Shown one piece after another: positions 7,013-13,922 of a stretch of DNA of 14,604 nt (within the stretch, counting starts at the first letter, position 1; every line of letters begins with the position of its first letter). The stretch is taken from positions 47,786 through 62,389 of the forward strand of contig DDJR01000032.1 in assembly GCA_002339135.1 (NCBI GenBank), given 5' to 3'. The position numbers were made by a program, and so were the translations under genes. The DNA is from Flavobacteriales bacterium UBA2619 (GTDB taxonomy: Bacteria > Bacteroidota > Bacteroidia > Flavobacteriales_D > Sanyastnellaceae). The notes beneath the pieces were generated by a model. That model ran no database searches. It saw only the letters and a program-made list of their open reading frames with translations, and was not told where the DNA came from.

Positions 7013-8370
7013 AAAGTCTCTTACAGAAATACAATATCCCGGGTCCCAGGTACACAAGCTACCCTACTGTCCCTTACTGGAGTGAGGACGCTATTAACAA
7101 AACACAATGGCTCGACTCAGTAGCCAAATCGTTTTCTGAAAGCAACGATGCTGAAGGCATAAGCCTCTACATACACCTTCCATTTTGCGAGAGCATGTGC
7201 ACATTTTGTGGTTGTCACAAGAGAATCACAAAAAGACACAGCGTTGAATCACCTTACATCGATGCTGTGCTTAAAGAGTGGGATTCGTATATCAAAGTCT
7301 TTGGAGCAACGCCAAGGATTAAAGAGATCCATCTTGGCGGAGGAACACCCACATTTTTTAATCCTGAAAACCTCAACAAGCTTATAGAACAGATTATGAG
7401 CAAAGCTGAAAAAACTGAAAACTATGAATTCAGTTTTGAAGCGCATCCTCAAAATACCACAAAAGAGCATCTAAAAACACTTTATGATCTGGGGTTTAAA
7501 AGAAACAGTTTTGGAGTGCAAGATTATGATCCTCTTGTACAAAAAACCATCAACCGTGTGCAATCCTATGAACAGGTCAAGGCAGTAACAGATATGAGTA
7601 GAGAAGTGGGATACACCTCGGTAAGCCATGATTTGGTTTTTGGTCTTCCACACCAGACACTTGAAAGTATCACTGATTCTATTGAAAAAACAGCTAGGTT
7701 GATGCCTGAACGCATTGCTTTTTATAGCTATGCACACGTTCCATGGATTAAGGGGTTGGGTCAAAGGGGATACAGCGAAGCGGATCTTCCTAAAGATGAA
7801 CTAAAGCGATCTCTCTATGAATTCGGTAAAAAGCGCTTCTTAGAGTTGGGGTACGAAGAGATCGGAATGGATCATTTCGCACTTCCTACAGATGGTTTAA
7901 CTCGTTCTATGCATGAAAAAACATTGCACAGAAACTTTATGGGGTATACTTCTGGGAAAACGAAACTGATGATCGGACTCGGCATGTCTTCTATCAGTGA
8001 TTCTTGGTACAGTTTTGCTCAAAATACAAAAACTGTAGAGGGATATGAGCGTCAAGCAATGGCTGGCGAGATCCCTATTTTCAGGGGACATATATTGAGT
8101 GATGAGGACCTCGTCATTCGAAAGCACATTCTAAATATCATGTGCCATTTTCGAACTGACTTTGCAGATCCTAAGATGCAATTTCCAGAACTTCAAGACA
8201 CCTTGTTGCGACTTCGTGAAATGGAAGACGATGGACTTATTGAAATTGGAAAAGACTACATTAAGGTATTTGAAATAGGTCGTCCTTTCATCAGAAATGT
8301 CTGTATGGCGTTTGATTTACACCTGATCAGAAAGGCTCCAAACACAAGGGTGTTCTCAATGACTATTTAG
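7009..8370 (+). CDS. hemN: Oxygen-independent coproporphyrinogen III dehydrogenase (radical SAM)
   Basis: Oxidatively decarboxylates coproporphyrinogen III to protoporphyrinogen IX using S-adenosylmethionine and no oxygen. The 453-residue protein opens with KYNIPGPRYTSYPTVPYW, and its radical SAM motif is C60-x3-C64-x2-C67-x-C69. The extra fourth cysteine separates true HemN from the haem chaperone HemW. The SAM-binding glycine stretch GGGTPTF is at 110-116. The HemN-type C-terminal domain is complete and ends in FSMTI. The start is TTG at 7009: no other start codon lies between the preceding in-frame stop (6985-6987) and the conserved N-terminus, and the first internal ATG is codon 63, inside the Fe-S motif. 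TTG overlaps the hemB stop (TTGA). Last gene of the operon; its stop overlaps that of convergent hemJ. Confidence 0.96.
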   Translation: MKSLLQKYNIPGPRYTSYPTVPYWSEDAINKTQWLDSVAKSFSESNDAEGISLYIHLPFCESMCTFCGCHKRITKRHSVESPYIDAVLKEWDSYIKVFGATPRIKEIHLGGGTPTFFNPENLNKLIEQIMSKAEKTENYEFSFEAHPQNTTKEHLKTLYDLGFKRNSFGVQDYDPLVQKTINRVQSYEQVKAVTDMSREVGYTSVSHDLVFGLPHQTLESITDSIEKTARLMPERIAFYSYAHVPWIKGLGQRGYSEADLPKDELKRSLYEFGKKRFLELGYEEIGMDHFALPTDGLTRSMHEKTLHRNFMGYTSGKTKLMIGLGMSSISDSWYSFAQNTKTVEGYERQAMAGEIPIFRGHILSDEDLVIRKHILNIMCHFRTDFADPKMQFPELQDTLLRLREMEDDGLIEIGKDYIKVFEIGRPFIRNVCMAFDLHLIRKAPNTRVFSMTI

Positions 8371-8906
8371 AATGTTTTCTTCCGTTTTCTGTTGTACAAA
8401 AAGATAGCAACAATTAAAGACAGAGATAACGAAGTCATTCCTATACCGAACATGGTCCAATTTGTCAAGGACTTAAATACGACTAGAAAAACAATTCCAA
8501 ACAAAAAAAGAGTCGCCACTTCGTTCCAAATTCTCAACTGAGTTGAGTCCAAGTGATACTGATCTTTCTGCTGATCTTTAAAGATCTTGTGACAATAAAT
8601 TTGGTAAACATACAGAAGTACAACAAAGAAGAGCTTCAAATGCATCCATGGTTGATTCAGGTAACCTGGAAGCTTTATCAACAACCAAGGCCCTAAAATT
8701 CCAGTCAATATAGCAGACGGCCAAGTAATGCCTAACCACAAACGACTACTCATTATTTTGAATTGATCCGTCAGAACTCTTTTCTCGACATCGGTCTTAT
8801 CTTGAGCTTCTCTTTGGTAGATAAAGAGTCGTACAATATAAAACAGCCCTGCAAACCAAGTCACGATAAAGATAATATGTAGTGATTTTAACAAAAGGAC
8901 TGGCAT
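8367..8906 (-). CDS. hemJ: Protoporphyrinogen IX oxidase, HemJ family
   Basis: Membrane enzyme that oxidises protoporphyrinogen IX to protoporphyrin IX, the step between HemN and HemH. With the ATG at 8906 the protein has 179 residues and starts MPVLLLKSLH, which puts the conserved histidine at residue 10, followed by VTWFAGLFYIVRLFIY. Further family marks are the WMHLKL segment (87-92) and LRIWNEVATLFLF (124-136). Hydrophobic segments at about 4-30, 57-78, 86-105, 127-146 and 152-171 predict an inner-membrane protein, and the C-terminus is basic (NRKRKK). The frame can be extended to a GTG at 8930, but the extra residues MCSFYLYC are not family-like. Convergent with hemN; the stop codons overlap at 8367-8370. 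It completes the haem pathway with hemN and hemH. Confidence 0.93.
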   Translation of the reverse strand: MPVLLLKSLHIIFIVTWFAGLFYIVRLFIYQREAQDKTDVEKRVLTDQFKIMSSRLWLGITWPSAILTGILGPWLLIKLPGYLNQPWMHLKLFFVVLLYVYQIYCHKIFKDQQKDQYHLDSTQLRIWNEVATLFLFGIVFLVVFKSLTNWTMFGIGMTSLSLSLIVAIFLYNRKRKKTF

Positions 8907-9111
8907 GCAGTAAAGATAGAAACTGCACACGGCTCAAACCGATTTTTAATCCATGTAATTTGAATGGTGTATTGTGATCGAAATGTGGGAGTTCATGCTA
9001 TCAATAAAGGAACAATGGGATTTAAATGTGAAATTGGAATCACACACATAGGGTATTTTAAGAGGCCATTCAACAATTCTAACATTCCAATACAACCTTT
9101 GAAACAACCTG

Positions 9112-9126
9112 AATTGTGACACAATT
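9112..9126. promoter_or_regulatory. Perfect 15-base palindrome, operator-like
   Basis: AATTGTG-A-CACAATT has perfect seven-base arms around a single base. It resembles the binding site of a dimeric helix-turn-helix regulator; its TGTGA core also recalls CRP-type half-sites, but the arm spacing is much shorter than in CRP sites. It lies about 205 bases upstream of hemJ and 310 upstream of the next plus-strand gene, and overlaps the possible GTG start of the doubtful small frame. The bound protein is unknown. Confidence 0.4.
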
Positions 9127-9289
9127 AAACATAAAAGGGAAATCAATCTCAAGAAGGAATATTTTTATAGGGTTGATCTTTGGTTTGGGTATTGTTACTC
9201 TTACTCTTGTTACAAGCCTAGCGCACATTATTTTTTTATTGTTTTTTTTTATAGATTTGCATCTCTACACGGTTGTAGAATATTCATAA
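9116..9289 (+). CDS. Doubtful small membrane protein
   Basis: A 57-codon frame from GTG at 9116 to TAA at 9287-9289, directly preceded by an in-frame stop at 9110-9112. It would encode a short polar, basic N-terminus (KGKSISRRN) followed by a hydrophobic stretch of about 30 residues including GLIFGLGIVTLTLVTSLAH, then a polar tail. This is the layout of a single-span membrane peptide. Against it: only a GTG start is available, the region is T-rich so hydrophobic codons are expected by chance, and the palindrome at 9112-9126 overlaps the start. I would not accept it without homologues. Confidence 0.2.
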   Translation: MTQLNIKGKSISRRNIFIGLIFGLGIVTLTLVTSLAHIIFLLFFFIDLHLYTVVEYS

Positions 9290-9436
9290 TAAAAAATGGT
9301 CTGCAATTCTCATTCATCAAGAGTTTGAACAGCTACACACCTTTTACAACATGAGAAAAAAGTGATCTTATGTTTCAATGTTGACTTGAATAAAAACAAC
9401 TGATTTTAAGGAACTCGAATTAAACTTATTAAACGA

Positions 9437-9865
9437 ATGCTCTCTCGATTAAACATTGAAAGAAAAAAGGAGGTTCTCAAACTAAATCAAGAAATAGGCA
9501 ACAGCTTTTCAATCTTTTATAAATTGAAAAACCGTGTTTTTGGTTCCCCCAAGTATCAAATCACATCGCTCAGTCCAGACATCATAGATCTGGAAAATGA
9601 AAACGGCACTGTGAATATCAATTTTGAGATACGACCCTATGGAATCGCTGGCTATTTCAGACTTCACCATGACGAATATTGTTTGTATTGTAAGTATTCA
9701 CAATTGAGTTTCATGAAAAGTGGAGATGATTTCGTGATGCAATTTCCCCGACACCTTCTCAAACTGAAAATCAACAACATTACATCACACAAACTCTTTG
9801 TTCAAAGGTTTTATGACATCAAAAACCAAAGACTGATCGATGAATGTTCAGTTGAAAATACCTAG
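9437..9865 (+). CDS. Hypothetical cytoplasmic protein of 142 residues
   Basis: I do not recognise a named family with certainty. The protein has no signal peptide or membrane segment. It starts with a basic, helical stretch (residues 1-25), and the remainder is rich in alternating hydrophobic and polar residues, suggesting a beta-rich domain. The centre contains FEIRPYGIAGYFRLHHDEY (63-81), then CLYCKYSQLSFMKSGDDF and QFPRHLLKLKI. This layout, an 'EIRP.G' segment followed by a 'Y.L.C.Y' strand and a final helix with FVQRFYDI, resembles small uncharacterised proteins of flavobacteria, possibly with a PH-like fold; that is an inference from pattern memory. ATG start at 9437, stop TAG. It is monocistronic and convergent with the photolyase-family gene, with no clear terminator in the 166 bases between the two stops. 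Confidence 0.75.
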   Translation: MLSRLNIERKKEVLKLNQEIGNSFSIFYKLKNRVFGSPKYQITSLSPDIIDLENENGTVNINFEIRPYGIAGYFRLHHDEYCLYCKYSQLSFMKSGDDFVMQFPRHLLKLKINNITSHKLFVQRFYDIKNQRLIDECSVENT

Positions 9866-10031
9866 AAAAAATGTTTGACTTACTGCATATTGATTGATCT
9901 CAAGTGCACTAAAAATAAACGATAGGCAAGCATAAAATGGCAAAGATTAAATCGCCAGGCTTAATGAGACTATTCCTCTCCCAAATGGTTGTCATTTCTT
10001 GACGATGGCTCGTTTGACGCTTGGATCAGAT

Positions 10032-11366
10032 TCAACGTACGTCAAGTTCCAAAGCATCTGTGCTCCAAAGTGTTTGGTATTTACCTTTGCCATCGTACAT
10101 ATTTGCCTGGAGTTGAGTGTTGAATTTGCGGTTGGGACGGGGGTCATTCCCAACCCCTGCAATGTAAATCCAATTGCCTGTGTTACTTGCTGGATCGTAA
10201 TCGAGCAACATATGCTCAAACCACGATGCTCCAAGCCGCCAATCAATGCCAAGGTCGTGGACCAAGTAAGAGGCAACATTTTGACGGCCTCGGTTGCTCA
10301 TATAGCCCGTTCGGGCAAGTTCACGCATATTGGCATTGACAAAGTTGTCCTTCGTTTGTCCATTTTTCCAAGATATAAAAGCAGAACTTCGTATTTCTCG
10401 GCTAGCGCTTTCTGGCTTAAGCGCTTTGCGGTGAAAGATGCGCACCCCGTATTTCATCGCTATAAAGCGAAAATAGTCACGCCACATTAACTCGAAAACA
10501 AACCAGTAAGTGCTTTTGTTTGCTTCGTATTTTCTCTCAAAACGATAGACTTCACTTGCAATGCGTCGAGGGCTGATGCATCCGTGGGCAAGCCATGGAC
10601 TGAACTTGCTGCTGTAGTCGGCCCCTAGAAGACCATTTCTGGTCTTCTTATAGACAGCAAGACGTTTCGCTTCCCAAAAATAATACTTTAGTCTCAATCT
10701 TGCTTCTGAAGCTCCTCCCTTAAAAGGCAAGACACTCCTACTGTCTAAGGTAGGACTGGTTAGACCGAATGTAGCCAGAAACTCTCCTAGGACTGGCACA
10801 TCATCTGAGATTAAGTCCTTTGGACAACAAAGAGTTTTTGGCGCAGAAATGCAATCGCGAACCACGCTGAGTTTTTCTATCTTTTTTCGAAACTGAGTGA
10901 AAGTGTCTGGAAGTGACTCTAGTTTCATCGGGATGTCTTCTGGATGAAACAGGGTTTGTCCTTCAATCCATGAACAGACCCCTCCTACTTGACAAACAGC
11001 ACTCTCTACAGATTCCTGGATATCAATCTCTTCTGGCGTATGCTCCGCCTGAGCTGTGAGCGTGTTGCATGACCATGTCTGCATTAAGGATGGCAAGATC
11101 TTTTGAGGTCGGCCTTGTTTAACCAGTAAACTCCCTCCCAACTGCGCGATGGAATTCTTCAAGTCGTCTATGCTCTCAAGAAGAAAGCGCGTGCGAAAAG
11201 AACCTGTTTTAATATGTCCCCAACGATCTTGATCCCAAAAGTGCTCATCTAACACAACTACTAGAACAACCTCTTCATTTTGCAAGGCACAGGCCAAGGC
11301 GGGGTTGTCGTCCAGACGAAGATCGTTTCGGAACCAGTGGAGAGTGCGTGAAGGAGAGGTGATCAT
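10032..11366 (-). CDS. Cryptochrome/photolyase family protein, DASH type
   Basis: Flavoprotein of the photolyase family that uses blue light, in the DASH group mainly to repair cyclobutane pyrimidine dimers in single-stranded DNA. The N-terminal antenna domain starts at TLHWFRNDLRLDDNPAL. The FAD-binding helical domain shows YKKTRNGLLGADYSSKFSPW, LAHGCISPRRI, FELMWRDYFRF, RELARTGYMSNRGRQNVAS and LLDYDPASNTGNW, with the DASH-type ending GVGNDPRPNRKFN and MYDGKGKYQTLW. The frame extends to GTG at 11432 with ATGs at 11426, 11414 and 11366. I chose 11366 (444 residues) because it leaves the usual few residues before the antenna motif; a 20-22 residue extension with FFFINTEF is unlike the family. 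Light and DNA repair fit a surface-water habitat. Confidence 0.93.
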   Translation of the reverse strand: MITSPSRTLHWFRNDLRLDDNPALACALQNEEVVLVVVLDEHFWDQDRWGHIKTGSFRTRFLLESIDDLKNSIAQLGGSLLVKQGRPQKILPSLMQTWSCNTLTAQAEHTPEEIDIQESVESAVCQVGGVCSWIEGQTLFHPEDIPMKLESLPDTFTQFRKKIEKLSVVRDCISAPKTLCCPKDLISDDVPVLGEFLATFGLTSPTLDSRSVLPFKGGASEARLRLKYYFWEAKRLAVYKKTRNGLLGADYSSKFSPWLAHGCISPRRIASEVYRFERKYEANKSTYWFVFELMWRDYFRFIAMKYGVRIFHRKALKPESASREIRSSAFISWKNGQTKDNFVNANMRELARTGYMSNRGRQNVASYLVHDLGIDWRLGASWFEHMLLDYDPASNTGNWIYIAGVGNDPRPNRKFNTQLQANMYDGKGKYQTLWSTDALELDVR

Positions 11367-11622
11367 CAGGAATTCTGTATTTATAAAAAAAAACGGTTGT
11401 CTAGTTTCATTCATCTTGACTTTCATCACCACATCAAACTCTCAAACATGAGGGTAAAAAAGATGCCCACTCAGTGGACGTAAACTTTGTGACGAAGAGA
11501 AGAACTCGAACTGAGTGTTGCCAAGTCTTAACTCAATCAAATTGTGATAGATTCATCGCATCAATCAATCAATCTATCAAATTAACGCAATAAATCAAAA
11601 TAGTATTATCTTACAAATCTAA

Positions 11623-11650
11623 TTGAAGACAATGAGATCTTTTATTTCTG
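11623..11650 (+). promoter_or_regulatory. Candidate promoter of the secreted redoxin gene
   Basis: TTG at 11623-11625 and TATTTCTG at 11643-11650 are separated by 17 bases and match the Bacteroidota -33 TTG / -7 TAnnTTTG pattern with one mismatch in the -7 box. The predicted start near 11657 leaves a leader of under 20 bases before the ATG at 11675. A short run of TCAA tetranucleotide repeats (about 11560-11572) lies upstream. Confidence 0.4.
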
Positions 11651-11674
11651 GTATGTGAATATCTGAATTAACCC

Positions 11675-13363
11675 ATGATGAAAAAATATATTCGCACACT
11701 TTCACTAGCTATCCTATCAATCCTATCAATGGATAGCTCAGCACAATTGCCTAACGGCAGTATCGCACCAGATTTTACTGCTACTGACATTAATGGTGTA
11801 GAGTACAATCTCTACGAACTCCTAGATGCTGGAAACAGTGTTATTCTTGATTTCTTCGCTACGTGGTGTGGACCATGCTGGGACTACAAAGAAAGTAGAA
11901 TCTTAGATGACATTTGGAATATCTACGGTCCAGGCGGTACAGGAGATGTCTACGTGTTTTCTTTGGAGTCTGACGGATCCACTACTTCTGCAGATCTATA
12001 TGGCAATGGACCAAATACAATTGGTGATTGGGTAACCGGGACTCCTTACCCGGTTTTCGACAACGCACAGGGTATCTTTAACGCTTACGGAAACTCATAT
12101 TTCCCAACGATCTATACTGTATGCCCTGACCACACTTTAGTTGAATCTGTTCAAGGCTCTTTCCAAAGCCTTGTTAATTCGATTTACACGACTTGTGATA
12201 TGGAGCCTCCTGTATGTGAAATACTTAACATCTCGCCTGGAGAGCAACTGGCATGCAATCCATTGACGAACTCCTACACGCAACAGCTGGTACTTACCTA
12301 TGAAAACCCTCCCAGTTTAGGTCTTTTTAACGTTAACGGCACCTTTCACGCCATCAACAACAGCCCGCAGATCATCTCTTTAGTAAATACTCCCGCAAAC
12401 AGTGAAAATGTGGACGTTGAAGTATTTGTTAATACCGAAGAAACATGCTCTGCAAGCTTTCCCAATTGCTTCACCCAGAGAGATCCGTGCTGCGCTTTGA
12501 TTCGTTTGCAATACGTAAATCCCAACTCCAATGTAATTAGGGTGAAGAACACTTCGGACTGTGGAGGTGACATCAGTGGTTGGGGAGTCGCTTCTAACGG
12601 AGTGTACAATTCCTTTGATGAGCTTTCTGGCAGCCAAAATTTATACTTAGAGGCAGGTGCTGAGATTCAGTTGGCTTGGTCAAATTGGTCCGCTGACGAA
12701 ACATTGGGCGATTTACAATTGTACGGACCCACCAACTTGGTCATGGACTACATTCAGTGGGGAGGCTCAGGAAGTTTCAACGAATCCATTAGCTCATCCC
12801 TCGGTTTTTGGGAAGCTGGCACTTTCATTAACGCTCTCCCTCCTTTTGAATATATAGGTGATGGATCTCATGGATATGAATTTTGGACTGGTGCGGATAT
12901 TCCTTGTGATATTTCAAATATTGAAGTTATTTCATACACAGATTGCAATCCAGCCACAGGAGATTACTCAGTTAGCTTTAAGGTTGATTACACAGGCGCG
13001 CCTGAAACAGGCGGGTTTACAGTAAATGGGAATTCTATTGTATTGCAAGAGTCAGGTTCGACTTATGTTATTGACATACCATCAAATGGAGTTTGGCTTA
13101 ATCTAGATGTCAGCTTTGAAGATGAACCAGCATGTTCTTTCTTCCTAGGAAATGCTGTATACGGACCTAACTATTGTTACGTGAGTCAGGACTGTACCAC
13201 AGACTTAAGTGAAGATGGGGCCGTGACGGTCCAGGATTTATTGCTCGTATTAAGTGAATTCGGGTGCAGTTTTTCTTGTGAGAATGATGTGAATGAAGAC
13301 GGAAATGTCACAGTCGATGACCTTCTGCTTATTCTTGGCACTTTCGGCAGTACTTGTCTTTGA
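11675..13363 (+). CDS. Secreted mosaic protein: thioredoxin-like domain, repeated beta modules, lamin-tail-like domain, dockerin-like C-terminus
   Basis: 562 residues. A signal peptide occupies residues 1-23 (MMKKYIRTLS..., likely cut after SSA). Residues ~24-172 form a TlpA/redoxin-like thioredoxin domain with APDFTATD, FFATWCGPCW (Cys65, Cys68) and a cis-proline at FPT (144). Residues ~181-273 and ~411-502 look like two copies of one module: each has an early cysteine, CNPxT, a VNG motif and a late ECS/ACS plus a terminal cysteine. Between them (274-405) is a lamin-tail-like domain (VIRVKNTSDCGGDISGW ... DYIQWGGSG). Residues 507-560 hold two calcium-loop repeats, DLSEDGAVTVQDLLLVL and DVNEDGNVTVDDLLLIL, as in dockerin type I domains. 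It has no recognisable type IX secretion sorting tail. It probably acts outside the cytoplasm; the actual substrate is unknown. Start: ATG ATG at 11675; either is possible. Confidence 0.88.
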   Translation: MMKKYIRTLSLAILSILSMDSSAQLPNGSIAPDFTATDINGVEYNLYELLDAGNSVILDFFATWCGPCWDYKESRILDDIWNIYGPGGTGDVYVFSLESDGSTTSADLYGNGPNTIGDWVTGTPYPVFDNAQGIFNAYGNSYFPTIYTVCPDHTLVESVQGSFQSLVNSIYTTCDMEPPVCEILNISPGEQLACNPLTNSYTQQLVLTYENPPSLGLFNVNGTFHAINNSPQIISLVNTPANSENVDVEVFVNTEETCSASFPNCFTQRDPCCALIRLQYVNPNSNVIRVKNTSDCGGDISGWGVASNGVYNSFDELSGSQNLYLEAGAEIQLAWSNWSADETLGDLQLYGPTNLVMDYIQWGGSGSFNESISSSLGFWEAGTFINALPPFEYIGDGSHGYEFWTGADIPCDISNIEVISYTDCNPATGDYSVSFKVDYTGAPETGGFTVNGNSIVLQESGSTYVIDIPSNGVWLNLDVSFEDEPACSFFLGNAVYGPNYCYVSQDCTTDLSEDGAVTVQDLLLVLSEFGCSFSCENDVNEDGNVTVDDLLLILGTFGSTCL

Positions 13364-13454
13364 ATGAGCCGATTTGTGTTAGATCATGTGATGAATAATC
13401 TACAGTGTATCGATCATCTTTCAAATCTTAAAGCAAGAAAATCAGCCATTTCCC

Positions 13455-13484
13455 TTCTCGATTTCTGATAGCAAAAATCAAGAA
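13455..13484. terminator. Imperfect hairpin after the secreted redoxin gene
   Basis: TTCTCGATTT (13455-13464) pairs with AAATCAAGAA (13475-13484) except for one mismatch, with a ten-base loop. It lies about 90 bases after the stop codon at 13363. No T run follows directly, so a rho-independent terminator is only a possibility; it might also be a processing or leader structure. Confidence 0.3.
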
Positions 13485-13586
13485 TGACGCGAAAGTTTTA
13501 CGCCACATACATCTCGGTTATCAGCACATCTTAACCCTGTCTGTGTGCCAAAAAAAAATAGATTAAAAGCTAACTAAGAACCTTCT

Positions 13587-13594
13587 TTACTTTG
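13587..13594 (+). promoter_or_regulatory. Candidate -7 box for the thioredoxin gene pair
   Basis: TTACTTTG matches the Bacteroidota -7 consensus TAnnTTTG in seven of eight positions. It lies 26 bases before the ATG at 13620, so the leader would be about 20 bases. The -33 element is poor (TTA at 13563-13565). Confidence 0.35.
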
Positions 13595-13619
13595 TAATTT
13601 TATATAAAAATTTACAGAC

Positions 13620-13922
13620 ATGAATTTACAAGAATTATTGACCTTGTTTAAAGAAGAAGAAGCTGTTTTTGTAAAGTTTCATGCTCCTTGGTGTGGTGTA
13701 TGTAAACTTCTTACCCCCTACGTTGAAGCGCAGAAGACCGACTTGAGATTTGCAAAAGTCAAGTTTGTTGATGTAGACGTAGAAGCTTGTGAAGACATCA
13801 AAGAGGCCTTCAAGATTAACAATTTACCATACTTCACAGGTGTAAAAAAGGGTCGTGTTATCAAGGAATTTACGACTTCAAAAAAGAACCTAATTGATGA
13901 AGTCCTAAAAGAACTGATTTAA
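13620..13922 (+). CDS. Small cytoplasmic thioredoxin
   Basis: A 100-residue single-domain thioredoxin-family protein without signal peptide. The active site is WCGVC (Cys25, Cys28, with Trp24) in the usual place after the second strand (FVKFHAPWCGVCK). The conserved proline facing the active site is Pro70 in NNLPYF, and the final strands and helix are complete. The GV dipeptide between the cysteines differs from the GP of classical thioredoxin, which changes redox potential in known members, so its partners may be specific. Its stop overlaps the start of the next gene by one base (TAATG), which implies co-translation. Such pairs in flavobacteria often sit near peroxiredoxin genes, but none is seen here. 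Confidence 0.93.
   Translation: MNLQELLTLFKEEEAVFVKFHAPWCGVCKLLTPYVEAQKTDLRFAKVKFVDVDVEACEDIKEAFKINNLPYFTGVKKGRVIKEFTTSKKNLIDEVLKELI

Larger units (their letters stand above)
8907..9436. other. Long AT-rich intergenic region
   Basis: About 530 bases between divergent hemJ and the hypothetical gene at 9437. It contains an ATTGTGA motif at 8971-8977, a perfect palindrome at 9112-9126, long T runs (seven at 9231-9237, nine at 9242-9250) and one doubtful small reading frame (9116-9289). TAGATTTG at 9252-9259 matches the -7 consensus TAnnTTTG for the plus strand, but it would leave a leader of about 170 bases before 9437 and it lies inside the doubtful frame. TATGTTTC at 9369-9376 is a weaker candidate nearer the gene. 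The 68-residue minus-strand open frame at 8946-9152 does not look like a protein. Confidence 0.5.

Noticed and set aside
8946..9152. 68-codon minus-strand frame in the long gap upstream of hemJ
   Set aside because: No motif or coherent membrane or soluble pattern; the composition is what random AT-rich DNA would give.
9992..10279. Alternative minus-strand frame over the C-terminus of the photolyase-family protein, considered as a frameshifted tail
   Set aside because: The main frame continues with the family-like GVGNDPRPNRKFN and MYDGKGKYQTLW to its stop; the other frame shows no family motif, so there is no evidence of a frameshift.
9999..10490. 163-codon plus-strand open frame opposite the end of the photolyase-family gene
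   Set aside because: It is the antisense of conserved FAD-domain codons, has no recognisable domain, and is rich in cysteine and histidine in a way expected from reverse reading.
11560..11580. Short TCAA repeats as a phase-variation tract
   Set aside because: Only about three repeat units, not inside a coding frame and not between promoter elements, so repeat-length switching is not supported.
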